DNA from: Cyanobium sp. Cruz-8D1
GTDB taxonomy: Bacteria > Cyanobacteriota > Cyanobacteriia > PCC-6307 > Cyanobiaceae
DNA length: 64,000 nucleotides
NCBI RefSeq assembly: GCF_024345975.1
Contig: NZ_JAGQCD010000008.1
Coordinates: 62,001 to 126,000 of the forward strand
Reading direction: 5' to 3'
In this document: positions 29,123 through 38,518 of the stretch, piece after piece
Position numbering within the stretch: position 1 is the stretch's first letter
How the letters are laid out: each line of letters opens with the position of its first letter
The notes under the pieces: generated by a model
The model's input: the letters and a program-made list of their open reading frames with translations, nothing else
What the model was told of the DNA's origin: nothing
Databases searched by the model: none
Program-made: the position numbers and the translations under genes

Positions 29123-29173
29123 ACCTGGGCTGCCGATAGGCTCCCAGCAACTCCTTCGCATCCGGGCCGGCCG

Positions 29174-30286
29174 ATGAAGACCAGGCCGCCGAGACAATCC
29201 CCGCGCATCCGTGTTGCCGCCGGCAGCAGCGGCATCCGTGGCAAGCGGATCAGGCCCGGATCCTTCCCGGGTGCCGTGGTGTTCGTGGGCGAACAACGGC
29301 TGGCGAAGGTGCAGATCGATGTCATCCACTACGACGGTGACGGCTGGTCGGAGCAGTTGGATGTGTCGGCGCGAAGTGGCGCCGATGTGGTGCGCCAGGA
29401 CAGCATCACCTGGATGAACGTCAGCGGCGTCCATGACGTCGACCTGGTGGAGCGCCTCGGCGAGTGCTTCGGCATCCATCCGATGACCCTGGAGGACATC
29501 GCCAACACCACCCAGCGTCCCAAGGTGGAGGAGTTTCCAGATTACGTCTTCATGGTGTTGAAGATGATCGCCTTCAACGAAGATACCAAGACCATTGACG
29601 TCGAACATGTGAGCGTGATCCTCGGCGATCACTTCGTGATCTCCTTCCTCGAGGATGATGGTGATGTCTTCGATGGGGTGCGTGATCGCATCCGCGCCGC
29701 CAGTGGCCGGATCCGCTGGATGCAGGCCGACTACCTCGCCTACTCTCTGCTGGACGCCGTTGTCGACCATTACTTCCTCGCGGTGGAGCGGATGGGCGAC
29801 ATCATCGAGGAGGTGGACGACCGGCTGCTTGAGGATCCCCACCCCGGCGACATCAAGGAGATCCATGGTCTGAAGCGGGGCATTCTGAGCCTGCGCAAGG
29901 CCGTCTGGCCGATTCGCGAGGAGGTGGCCATGATCTGCAAGAGCGAATCTAAGCTGCTGTCGGCTGATTGTCGGGTGTTCTGGCGTGATCTCTACGACCA
30001 CTGCATCCAGATCATCGATCTGGTGGAAACCCACCGCGACATTCTCGGGGGTATGCATGACACCTATCTGTCGACCCTCAGCCATCGGATGAATGAGGTG
30101 ATGAAGGTGCTGACCATCATCTCGACGATCTTCATTCCCCTCACCTTCATTGCCGGTGTGTATGGCATGAACTTCAAGGAAATGCCCGAGCTGGAGTGGC
30201 GAGGCGGGTACTATTCAGTGTGGGCAGTGATGCTTGTGATCAGTGCCAGCCTGTACCTCTTTTTCCGCCGCAAGCAGTGGCTTTGA
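29174..30286 (+). CDS. corA: magnesium/cobalt transporter CorA
   Basis: Pentameric Mg2+ channel of the plasma membrane. It has 370 residues: a large cytoplasmic alpha/beta domain, a long stalk helix, then two C-terminal membrane helices with the selectivity motif GMN (VYGMNFKEMPE) and the basic end FFRRKQWL. The start ATG 29174 is 51 bases after tyrA. Confidence 0.95.
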   Translation: MKTRPPRQSPRIRVAAGSSGIRGKRIRPGSFPGAVVFVGEQRLAKVQIDVIHYDGDGWSEQLDVSARSGADVVRQDSITWMNVSGVHDVDLVERLGECFGIHPMTLEDIANTTQRPKVEEFPDYVFMVLKMIAFNEDTKTIDVEHVSVILGDHFVISFLEDDGDVFDGVRDRIRAASGRIRWMQADYLAYSLLDAVVDHYFLAVERMGDIIEEVDDRLLEDPHPGDIKEIHGLKRGILSLRKAVWPIREEVAMICKSESKLLSADCRVFWRDLYDHCIQIIDLVETHRDILGGMHDTYLSTLSHRMNEVMKVLTIISTIFIPLTFIAGVYGMNFKEMPELEWRGGYYSVWAVMLVISASLYLFFRRKQWL

Positions 30287-30392
30287 TGCCGCCGATCCGC
30301 AGCACTTGACTTGCGTAGCAAGCGACACCAAATTTGGCTTTACTTCCTTTTCGCTACGGATCATTGCCGCTTGCCAATGTTGGTGGGCATCG

Positions 30393-30836
30393 ATGGCGGC
30401 TGTTTCTAGGGTTCTTCAAGATGTCGGTGAACGGACAGTGAGTTTCCTGAGCGAGGCGATGCAGCTCCTGGAGGGCGCCGGCGCTGCGGCGGGCCTGTCA
30501 GAAGGGGCCATCAAGTGCCATGCCGGCTGCTACCGGGAGAATCTGTCCCGCTGCAGCGACGCGATGCTCCAGTACGAGCGGGTGTGGCTGCAGCAGCAGC
30601 TGCGGGCCCTGCGCGATTGCCAGGGCCATCCGGTGTTGATGGCCCGGGTGGGGGGTGAGGAGCGCTTGCATGGGCTGGTGTCCCAGAGCGTGCTGTTCCA
30701 GTTGCTGCTGCAGAACGAATTCGCCAGGCGGGGTCTGACGCCGGTGGAACAGCATGGACCGGTTGTGGCGGCCGAGGAGGCCTGGGAGATCACCAGCGTG
30801 CAGGTGAAGCGCGAGTGGGGCATCCTGCCGGCCTGA
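30393..30836 (+). CDS. hypothetical protein, pairs with downstream ATP-grasp gene
   Basis: A 147-residue protein from ATG 30393 (MAAVSRVLQDVGERTVSFLS); the frame is open to 30243, overlapping corA. It is mostly helical by composition, with a CHAGCYRENLSRC cysteine cluster (residues 41-53). I do not recognise the family. It overlaps the start of the ATP-grasp gene by 22 bases, so the two are probably translated together. Confidence 0.55.
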   Translation: MAAVSRVLQDVGERTVSFLSEAMQLLEGAGAAAGLSEGAIKCHAGCYRENLSRCSDAMLQYERVWLQQQLRALRDCQGHPVLMARVGGEERLHGLVSQSVLFQLLLQNEFARRGLTPVEQHGPVVAAEEAWEITSVQVKREWGILPA

Positions 30837-31813
30837 TCGGCCTGCTGCACCTGGGGCGGATCCACGACGAGACGCCTGAGCTGCGGGCCTTCCTCGCCGA
30901 GGGCGGCATTGCCAGCGAACTGGTGCCCCTGCCTGCCTTGGCCGATTGGGGTGCCACGGATTCCGGTGCCACGGATGGCGACAGCATCGACTGGGGGCGT
31001 TTCGATCGGGTGAGCGTGCGCGACTGCCGCGACAGCCATCGCCACCCCGACTTCCTGGCCCGGATCAGGGCCCTTGCCGCGCACCTCGAGGTCCTCAAGG
31101 TGCCGCTGGCCAATCCGCTGGCGGTGATCGAGGCGGGCCATGCCAAGAGCCATTACCTGCCCCAGCTGGAGCGGCAGGGGGTGGCCCTGATCCCCAGTCG
31201 CTGGCTGCCCCGCGGCTGGCGCGGTTCGTTGACGGGGCTTCTGGAGGCGTGCGGCTGGCGTGAGGCGGTGCTCAAGCCGGCGATCGGCGCCAAGAGCTGG
31301 CAGACCTACCGGGTGCGCCGCCAGGGCCCGGGCCTGGCGATCACCGCGGCCGATGGCTCCAGCCCCGCCGCCGCCTTGGACGCCGTTGACGCCGATGCTT
31401 GGTTGGCCGGCCTGGCGCTGGACGGGGAGGTGTGCGTGCAGCGGTTCCTGCCAGGGATCTGCCGGGCGGGGGAGTTCAGCGCCGTGTTCCTGGGCGGAGA
31501 GTTCTCCCACGCCGTGGCCAAGAGCGTGGCGGCGGGGGGCTGGATCGCCCACGAAGGGTTCGGCGGCCGCAACCGGCTGCGGCAGGCGAGTGCGGCGGAA
31601 CGGTGCTGGGCTGTTGCGGTGGAGGAGCGGCTGCGGCGGCGCTTCGGGGTGTTGCCCTATGCCCGCATTGATGGGATCCGCAACGAGGGCGGTGAGCTGC
31701 TGCTGCTGGAGTGCGAGCTGGTGATCCCCCGGCTGTTCCTCCGCGAGGGGGAGGCCTTCGGCCGTTATGCCGACGTCCTGGTGGGACCGACCAGCACCCG
31801 CATGGCCTGGTAG
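30815..31813 (+). CDS. ATP-grasp enzyme (glutathione-synthetase-like)
   Basis: Likely ATP-dependent carboxylate-amine ligase, 332 residues. The start is GTG 30815, giving the N-terminal Rossmann-like strand LIGLLHLGRIHDE. ATP-grasp features are the nucleotide-binding lysine region AVLKPAIGAKSWQTYRV, the second strand VCVQRFLPGICRAGEFSAVF, KSVAAGGW and the Mg-binding acidic end LLLLECELVIPRLFL (usual form E-x-N). It resembles the prokaryotic glutathione synthetase/DcsG-like ATP-grasp group; the substrate is unknown. The 3' end overlaps the convergent gene at 31765 by 49 bases. Confidence 0.7.
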   Translation: MGHPAGLIGLLHLGRIHDETPELRAFLAEGGIASELVPLPALADWGATDSGATDGDSIDWGRFDRVSVRDCRDSHRHPDFLARIRALAAHLEVLKVPLANPLAVIEAGHAKSHYLPQLERQGVALIPSRWLPRGWRGSLTGLLEACGWREAVLKPAIGAKSWQTYRVRRQGPGLAITAADGSSPAAALDAVDADAWLAGLALDGEVCVQRFLPGICRAGEFSAVFLGGEFSHAVAKSVAAGGWIAHEGFGGRNRLRQASAAERCWAVAVEERLRRRFGVLPYARIDGIRNEGGELLLLECELVIPRLFLREGEAFGRYADVLVGPTSTRMAW

Positions 31814-32475
31814 CCGTCGAGGGAGGGCGGCTCGTTTGCGGCCAGCTCCTCGGAGTGCAGGGCCACGGCCACGGTGGCGACCCAGGGGCGCGTGCCGGGG
31901 TCGGTGGGGAACACCAGCACCACGGTGGCGCCGGAGGGGGTGGTGGCGGGATCTTCCGCCACGATCTCCTGGGCCACTCGGGTGCGGCGGCACTGCAGGG
32001 CTCGGGCCTCCAGCAGCGCTACGAACTCGCCGCTGTTCCAGCGGGCCTCACCGCCCTGGCAGGGGAAGCGCTGGCTGAGGCCGGCGGCGCTGAGCTCCTC
32101 AATGGGGCTACGGCGCTGCCCATCCCAGACGAGCAGCAGGTTGGCGTCATGGCCAAAGGCGTTCTGCTCCACCCGCTCTCGATCCAGCACGAGGCGCCGT
32201 TCCAGGCCCTGTTTCTCCGCAGGCATCGACAGGCACACCTTGAGGGCCTGGGCCACCTCGCAGCTGCGTCCCTCGCAGAACCCCCGGTGGGCGGTGAGGA
32301 TGTCGTCGGCCGCCGACACGATCTCGAGGGCCGGCAGGCTCTGGCTGAGGTCCTGCATCATCGCGTTGAACAGCACACCCCCATCCCCGAATGGACCGCG
32401 GTCGGAATCGGTGGCGGCGAGCATCTGATCGATGGCGGAGCGCACGAGCTCCCGCCTCCAGGTCAGATACGTCAT
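31765..32475 (-). CDS. hypothetical protein
   Basis: A 236-residue protein from ATG 32475, preceded by an AGGAG ribosome-binding site. The N-terminal half contains a CEGRSCEVAQALKVCLSM segment with three cysteines, and the C-terminal half is rich in beta strands (VVLVFPTDPGTRPWVATVAV). I do not recognise a domain. It converges on and overlaps the ATP-grasp gene. Codon use matches its neighbours, so it looks native. Confidence 0.55.
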   Translation of the reverse strand: MTYLTWRRELVRSAIDQMLAATDSDRGPFGDGGVLFNAMMQDLSQSLPALEIVSAADDILTAHRGFCEGRSCEVAQALKVCLSMPAEKQGLERRLVLDRERVEQNAFGHDANLLLVWDGQRRSPIEELSAAGLSQRFPCQGGEARWNSGEFVALLEARALQCRRTRVAQEIVAEDPATTPSGATVVLVFPTDPGTRPWVATVAVALHSEELAANEPPSLDGYQAMRVLVGPTRTSA

Positions 32476-32596
32476 GGGAATTCGCTCCTGGTGCAATTTT
32501 TTGTCAGTGTGTCGCCATGGGCGAAAACAAGCCACGGCCCGTTACATTCCCGGTTTTTGGTATCGAAATTTACAGAATGAGGTGCTGAAACCGTGA

Positions 32597-33334
32597 TCAA
32601 AGGCCCTCTGGCTGGCTGGGTCCAGCGGCACTGTGGCGCTGTAGCCGCAGCATCGGCGTCTCGCCCTCGAAGCCCTCGTCGTAGGCAGTGGGCTCCAGTT
32701 GCCCCTGCCACCCCGGCGGCAGGGAGGCCAGCAGGGGTGCCACCCAGGGATGGGCCCGGGGGTGGCGTTCGATCGTGTGGGCCGGGTAGATCCGCACCTC
32801 CCGCCGGCTCACCCGCAGCAGTTCGGCCAGGGCCCGCCGGTGCCAGTCGAGGTCGAAGTCGGGCCGCTCGCTGAGGCCGCCGTCAGCGATGGGGGCGTAA
32901 CAGAAGAGGAGATGGCCGCAGAGCACCAGATCGAAGCTGGCCGCCTCGAAGGGAAGGGAGGGCAGCGCCGCGGCTCGGTAGGCCTCCGGATGGTCCCGCC
33001 GGTCGGCCAGGAAGGCCTCGAGGGCCTCCAGTTTTCCCTGGCGAAAGCGGGACAGGTCGAAGTCCGGGCGCAGTGTCGGGCTCAGGGCCAGGCGCTCCAT
33101 GGTGAAGGCGACGTCGTCGCGGCAGCGGTGCTCCAGCTCCGGCAGCGACAGGTCGTACAGGGGGTCGGCGGCCACGCTCTCCACCCCGGCAGCGCGGGCC
33201 AGGGCGGTGAACGAACCGGGGCCGCCGGGGCAATCCAGCACCCGGCAGCCCCGCCAGGCCGCCAGATCGAGGTTGAAGAACGCCAGCGCGTCAGCCCCGG
33301 TGCGACCGAAGAACACCACCCTTGGCAGATCCAT
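32597..33334 (-). CDS. SAM-dependent methyltransferase-like protein
   Basis: A 245-residue protein with a class I methyltransferase glycine motif, CRVLDCPGGPGSFTALARAAG (residues 30-50), the acidic turn VAADPLYD and a motif-IV-like DLVLCGHLLFCY. The C-terminal third (LRVSRREVRIYPAHTIERH) fits the final strands of the Rossmann-like fold. Substrate unknown. Its start is 9 bases after the stop of the META-domain gene, so they may form one operon. Confidence 0.72.
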   Translation of the reverse strand: MDLPRVVFFGRTGADALAFFNLDLAAWRGCRVLDCPGGPGSFTALARAAGVESVAADPLYDLSLPELEHRCRDDVAFTMERLALSPTLRPDFDLSRFRQGKLEALEAFLADRRDHPEAYRAAALPSLPFEAASFDLVLCGHLLFCYAPIADGGLSERPDFDLDWHRRALAELLRVSRREVRIYPAHTIERHPRAHPWVAPLLASLPPGWQGQLEPTAYDEGFEGETPMLRLQRHSAAGPSQPEGL

Positions 33335-33343
33335 ACGTGGTTC

Positions 33344-34156
33344 TCAGGGCCCCGGAACGCGCCGCAGGCTGAGGGCGATGGCACCGTCGGCCCGGCGCAG
33401 CTCCAGGGAGTCCCCCTCAAGCCGCAGGCTGGTGGCCGTGGGCAGGGCCGCCAGGAATTGGCGCTCCTGCTCCATCACGCCGGCGCCGGGGCAGCGCTGG
33501 CGGGTCGCCACCGGGGTGCCGATGCTCAGGCGGGTGGCCTCCAGCCGAACCGGGGCCGTGAAGCGGTTGCAGCCGGCCGAGCCGGCCAGCTGGCCGGCCT
33601 TGACGAACCGCAGCGAGAGGGCCGTGCCCAGGATCGGGCTCACCAGCGCCTGGCGGCCGTTGTTGAACCCCGCCACCCGCCAGGTGCTCCCCACCAGCCG
33701 CTGCGACTGGGCCACCAGCACCAGCAGGGGACGGCCGTCGGCGGAAAGCAGCCGCAGGCGCTCGCCTTCGAGGCGGAAACCCCGGCTGGTTGTGAGTGCC
33801 GTCTGGAAGGCCTCCGCCTGCTGCATCACCGCCGGCGGGCAGGCCATCTTCGTGCTCAGGCCCCGGGGTGACACCTGCAGGGCCGTGCCCCGAACCGTGA
33901 CGGGGGCACCGAAGCGGTTGCAGCCATCGCTGCCCGCCACCCGGCCAGCCTCGAAGCGCAACGTGAGGGTGGTGCCGCCGACGGGTTGGCGCTGTCCCAG
34001 CCTTTCCAGCACCCAGGCGGTCCCCTCGAGGCGGGAGGGGGACGGAGTCGCCGCCAGGGCCGCGGCTTGCGGCGCCGATGGCAGCAGGGCCAGCAACGCG
34101 ACCAGGAGCCGCGGGCCTGAGGGGCGCCGCAGTGGTTGGGTGTGCATCGGGGTCAC
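33344..34156 (-). CDS. secreted protein with two META (HslJ-like) domains
   Basis: A 270-residue protein. Residues 9-35 form a hydrophobic signal peptide (LLVALLALLPSAPQAAALA). Two META domains follow: LEGTAWVLERLGQRQP ... GSDGCNRFGAPV (about 42-135) and LVGSTWRVAGFNNGRQ ... GSAGCNRFTAPV (about 150-255), each with the GCNRF motif. META proteins are periplasmic or lipoprotein stress-related proteins of unclear function. The start is GTG 34156 or ATG 34147. Confidence 0.8.
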   Translation of the reverse strand: MTPMHTQPLRRPSGPRLLVALLALLPSAPQAAALAATPSPSRLEGTAWVLERLGQRQPVGGTTLTLRFEAGRVAGSDGCNRFGAPVTVRGTALQVSPRGLSTKMACPPAVMQQAEAFQTALTTSRGFRLEGERLRLLSADGRPLLVLVAQSQRLVGSTWRVAGFNNGRQALVSPILGTALSLRFVKAGQLAGSAGCNRFTAPVRLEATRLSIGTPVATRQRCPGAGVMEQERQFLAALPTATSLRLEGDSLELRRADGAIALSLRRVPGP

Positions 34157-34163
34157 GGGCGGC

Positions 34164-34313
34164 TCAGGAGCCCAGGCGGGCGGCGATCCAGGCGCCCATG
34201 CCGCCGGCGGCGGGGTGGGGCACCGCGTCGCGATCGACCCACCAGAGCGAAAGCGCCACCACGTTCAATCCGAGGATCAGGGCGTAGATCCGCCAACCTT
34301 CCGGCAGCTTCAT
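34164..34313 (-). CDS. small single-span membrane protein
   Basis: A 49-residue minus-strand frame starting MKLPEGWRIYALILGLNVV. Residues 9-25 form one hydrophobic helix (YALILGLNVVALSLWWV), followed by a Pro/Gly stretch and WIAARLGS. It lies between the metallophosphoesterase and META-domain genes on the same strand, ending 7 bases before the latter. It is a hypothetical protein supported only by composition and position. Confidence 0.5.
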   Translation of the reverse strand: MKLPEGWRIYALILGLNVVALSLWWVDRDAVPHPAAGGMGAWIAARLGS

Positions 34314-34368
34314 GGCGTTGGCTTGCGATGCCAGCGACGATAGAACTGGCGGCGCTGGCCCGGCCGCC

Positions 34369-35409
34369 TCAGGCGCTGGGCCGCCGCTGCAGCACCCGGC
34401 CAGCGGTATCGCTGAGCGAGCGGGGCAGCCGCTGCGGGTCGATGCGCCGCAGGGTGCGCAGATCGAAGCTGGTGTCCACCAGGCGGGGCGGGCTGCCGAC
34501 CAGATCCAGCACGGTGAGGGTCTGGAAGGCCGGGGCGTTCTGGCCCAGCAGCCGGCGGGGGCCGCTGCCCATGGCCCCGAGCTGGAACAGATCCAGCTGG
34601 CCGAGGCGGGCCGGGAAGTAGGCGTGCTGATGGCCGCTCACGTAGGCCTCCACCCCATGGCGCTCCAGCAGTGGCTGCAGGGCCGCCGAGCGCGCCAGCA
34701 CCTCCCCGGGGCGGTCGCGGCCCTGGCTCACGGCCCGCAGCGGCAGGTGGCCCACCACCAGACGCCGGCTGGCGGAGCGGGCGGCGGGGCCCGCCAGGAT
34801 CCGCTCGGCCCAGCGCAGCTGCTCCGCCGGCACCTGGGCGGTGGAGGCATCCCACACCAGCACGAAGACGTCGTTCTGGCGGATGGCGTAATGGAAGGGG
34901 AAGTTGCCCGTGTCAACAAAGCTGAGCCCGAGGGCATCACGGCGCGCGTTCCAGAAGCGGGCCGCCTCGGCGCGGTCGTCGGCGAAGAGGAAGCGGCCGG
35001 CGGCGCTGGCGCCGGAGGCGTCGTGGTTGCCCATGGCCGGCGCGAACGGCAGGCCGGCCCGCTGCAGTGGGCTGAGCACGCTGCGATCGAAGCCCGCCCA
35101 CATGGCGGCCAGCCGCTGGCGGCCCAGCCCCGCCTTCTGGCCCGCCACCATGTCGCCGGCGCAGATCACCAGATCCGGGCGCAGCGGCGGGATCAGGGCC
35201 ACGCCCCGGTGCACCTCGGCGACGTAGGTGGTGGAGCCGTAGGAGCTGTTGAGGTCGCTGATCAGCACCAGGCGGGTGCCGCCGCGGGGTGGGGCCGCCA
35301 GGGCGGTGGCGCCCCGGGCGGCGCCTGGCTGCCAGAGCTGCCAGAGGCCTGCCCCCAGGGCCAGGCCGGAGAGCGAGAGCAGCTGGCGGCGGCCGAGGGA
35401 TGGCGGCAT
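34369..35409 (-). CDS. exported metallophosphoesterase
   Basis: Calcineurin-like phosphoesterase of 346 residues. The N-terminus RRQLLSLSGLALGAG has a twin-arginine and hydrophobic core, suggesting Tat export. Metal-ligand motifs appear in order: LVLISDLNSS, LVICAGDMVAG, MGNHDASG, VVGHLPLRA and VSGHQHAYF. The first motif has DLN rather than the common DxH, a variation seen in some members. The substrate is unknown. Confidence 0.82.
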   Translation of the reverse strand: MPPSLGRRQLLSLSGLALGAGLWQLWQPGAARGATALAAPPRGGTRLVLISDLNSSYGSTTYVAEVHRGVALIPPLRPDLVICAGDMVAGQKAGLGRQRLAAMWAGFDRSVLSPLQRAGLPFAPAMGNHDASGASAAGRFLFADDRAEAARFWNARRDALGLSFVDTGNFPFHYAIRQNDVFVLVWDASTAQVPAEQLRWAERILAGPAARSASRRLVVGHLPLRAVSQGRDRPGEVLARSAALQPLLERHGVEAYVSGHQHAYFPARLGQLDLFQLGAMGSGPRRLLGQNAPAFQTLTVLDLVGSPPRLVDTSFDLRTLRRIDPQRLPRSLSDTAGRVLQRRPSA

Positions 35410-35446
35410 GGTGGAATCGCGGCGATCCAGTGATCACAATGGCCGC

Positions 35447-36544
35447 TCAGGGCGCCACGCGCCGGAAGCTGTAGCCCAGGTAGTCGAAGCCGCTCACCCG
35501 GCCGCCGCCATCGCTCTGGAACGGGCACCTGCACCGGTGCGGAGAGCACCCCGGGCCAGAGCCGGTGCAGTGTGTCGCCGTTCCAGGGGCCCAGGGAGGC
35601 GCGGTAGCGGGCCGGACCGGCCAGCACCACCAGCGCACCGTTCTGCTCGGCCACCGTCCAGGAGCCGAACAGGTCGTTGACGTAGGTGCCGGTGTAGGCC
35701 CGCCAGGGGCGGGACGGGGGTTGCGCTTGGGCGGGTCTGGGCTCCACGGCCAGCAGCAGGCCCTCGAGTTCCCTTGCCTGGGCTCGGATCTGGGGCTGCA
35801 GGTCGGCCTCACCCGGCCGTCCAAAGGCCTGCTGCAGCAGGGCCGCCCGCAGCGCCTCTGGCAGGGCCGTGAGGTTGCGGTTGGTCAGGATCGCCACGGC
35901 GAAGCGTTTCTGGGGTACCACCAGCAGCAGGGTGCGAACGCCATCGAGGGCGCCGCCCTTCTCCAGCACCTTGAGGCCGTTGTGGTGGTACATCCCCTAC
36001 CAGCGCATGGGAGCGGCTCACATTGGCGAGCGCTCCGGGACCCGTGCCATCGCCGATCAGGCGGCTGGCGACCCCGGTGGGGTCATGGCCAGGTGCTGGA
36101 AGATCAGATCGCTGCTGAGCTCGGCGAAGGGCTGGCCGCCGGCCTGCGCCGCCAGCTCACCGGCGAGGAAAAACCGATGGTGGAGTGGGCGGGACGGTCG
36201 CGGAAGCCGGCGCGGTGGCTGAGCAGATCCCTGGCGTTCAGCCACTGGCCGGCGTCGGCGTCATGGAGGCGGAAGCCCGGCCGCAGCGACAGCATCGGCT
36301 GCTCCCAGCCCAGCTTCCGGCGATCCACCAGGGCCGCCAGCATGGCGGCGGTGAAGGTCTTCGAGACACTGGCCAGCGGGAAGACCGTGCCGGCGGTGGT
36401 GGGCGCGCCCGTGGCCAGGTCACGCACGCCGAAGCCTTCGGCCAGCACCAGCCGGCCGTCCTGCACCAGGGCGATGGCGGCGCCAGGCACCGCGTACTCG
36501 GCCAGGGCCAGCAGGGGTGCGCTCACGGCTTGGAGGAGGGTCAT
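35447..36544 (-). pseudogene. serine hydrolase (class C beta-lactamase/PBP-like), several frameshifts
   Basis: The intact 5' part starts at ATG 36544 (MTLLQAVSAPLLALAEYAVP) and holds the SxxK nucleophile motif ASVSKTFTAA. The frame breaks near 36190; pieces continue in other frames as FAELSSDLIFQHLAM (near 36110), VSRSHALVGDV (near 36010) and VYHHNGLKVLEKGGALDGVR-like (from 35993). A further shift near 35525 leads to the end FDYLGYSFRRVAP at 35447. At least three shifts are needed, so this is a decayed gene rather than one sequencing error. It lies just upstream of the metallophosphoesterase. Confidence 0.8.
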
Positions 36545-36658
36545 GCCGCTGGGAGGCGTCGAAGGCCTTGGCAAGTCTGCTGAGGGGCGGGCTGGTGCGA
36601 TGAGGTGATCGCCTTTCTGGAGGCGCTGCGATAGAGACGACGCAACGCCTCCGCTGCC

Positions 36659-37470
<812 letters not shown>

Positions 37471-37474
<4 letters not shown>

Positions 37475-37683
37475 GCCTGGCCGACCGGCTGGACAGCGTG
37501 GTTGCGGCGCCGCTGGCGGCAGAGCGGGAGGACACCTTGCGCAGCCTGTGTGTAGACGGGTCTGGATCTCGACGCTCACACCGCCAGCGGATCGCAACTC
37601 TCAGGAGAGTCAGGTCAGGTCAAGTCGCCGCGCCTATTGTCATCTGCCGCACTTGCGTTTTACAGAGAAAGGTCTGGGCTTGA
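37471..37683 (+). CDS. doubtful short ORF coupled to thiD
   Basis: GTG 37471 overlaps the thiD stop as GTGA, and the 70-residue frame starts MSLADRLDSVVAAPLAAERE. After about 30 residues the sequence becomes Arg/Ser-rich and no longer protein-like. It may be the stump of a gene cut by the accessory region that follows. No family is recognised. Confidence 0.3.
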
Positions 37684-37761
37684 TTCTCATGCGGAGATAA
37701 TGTGTTGCTGGCCAAGATGTTCAATCTGGATGATGCGGGATCAACAAAAATGGATTGATGT

Positions 37762-37911
37762 TTATTGTCCATTGGCTCCCAGGCTTCTCAGGATCTTTCT
37801 GGCAAGAGGTTCTTTGATCTCTGCATGGCGTGGTATCGCCTCAATCACTCCTGTGGTTGGAATGATCCAGAGCGAATGGGCACTGCCCTCGCGTTTCAGG
37901 CACCGCTTCAT
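37762..37911 (-). CDS. hicA: HicA-type toxin, N-terminally shortened
   Basis: mRNA interferase of the HicA fold. The frame starts at ATG 37911, overlapping the hicB stop as ATGA, and gives 49 residues: LKREGSAHSLWIIPTTG, then the conserved AIPRHAEIKEPLARKILRSL. Normal HicA of this type has about 14 more N-terminal residues (first helix) before the LKREGS strand. A TGA in frame 36 bases before the ATG rules out a longer start. The catalytic His in the REGSAHS segment remains, but the fold may be compromised. Confidence 0.7.
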   Translation of the reverse strand: MKRCLKREGSAHSLWIIPTTGVIEAIPRHAEIKEPLARKILRSLGANGQ

Positions 37912-38126
37912 CCGATGGGCAGGGGCATGCGCAGAGCGTCAGCCGGCAGGCCACGGCTGATGTCGGCTTCCCGATCCGCCAGAAGGAGTTCGACTGCTCC
38001 AAGCAGATCCTGCCTGGCTTCTTCCACGGTTTGACCCTGGCCGTTGGCACCAGGTAGTTCGAGGCAGATCGCCCAGTACCCACCCTCAGGAGCAGGCTCA
38101 ATCACGGCGGTGAGCTCACCCTTCAT
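37908..38126 (-). CDS. hicB: HicB-type antitoxin
   Basis: A 72-residue antitoxin, from ATG 38126 (MKGELTAVIEPAPEGGYWAI). It has the partial RNase-H fold typical of HicB: PGANGQGQTVEEARQDLLGA and the helix VELLLADREAD. It is coupled to hicA by an ATGA overlap. It lies 76 bases downstream of helicase-tail copy A. Confidence 0.82.
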   Translation of the reverse strand: MKGELTAVIEPAPEGGYWAICLELPGANGQGQTVEEARQDLLGAVELLLADREADISRGLPADALRMPLPIG

Positions 38127-38202
38127 GACGATTGCTGCTTGGCCCCAGTTTAGGGTTGGCGGCAGGTTTACCCAGGATCTCAACTCAGCCACTTCCCTCT
38201 CC

Positions 38203-38250
38203 TCACACCGCCATCGCCAGCTCCGGAAGGAACGCCCCTGGAATCGGCGC
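38203..38250 (-). repeat. helicase 3'-tail copy A
   Basis: Codes the last residues [13 protein letters not shown] plus stop, matching IPAAFVPELALAV at the end of the helicase at 45054. It is followed on the minus strand by hicBA, 76 bases on. It belongs to lineage 1 with copy G and the helicase itself. Confidence 0.7.
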
Positions 38251-38382
38251 GAACGAGGTGGCATCGCGGAGGTTGGCGGGGGCCTCCTCGATGGACTCCC
38301 CCTCCGTTGTGGTTCCCGTTTCAGGGTCGAAGGCCACGTCTCCGCCTTCCTCCGCAGGGGTGAGCACAGCAGTCAGTTCCAG
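38203..38382 (-). pseudogene. HicB fragment fused to helicase-tail copy A
   Basis: The frame reads [40 protein letters not shown] and then, without a break, [16 protein letters not shown] and a stop. The first 43 residues match the intact HicB at 41613-41819 almost word for word, with the start ATG changed to CTG. The last 16 match the end of the DUF3427 helicase (IPAAFVPELALAV). It is a recombination joint between a hicB and a helicase 3' end. Confidence 0.75.
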
Positions 38383-38518
38383 CGGCCCCGTTGCAATCCA
38401 TACCAGGGATGGAGAGGAAGGGCAAGGCGGCCAGGTCGCCACCAATGCCGTCCGCTTCGCCAGGATGACGACCTCAGCGTCAGGGCCATGCCCAGGCCGC
38501 TCTACATCCGAGAGACCC

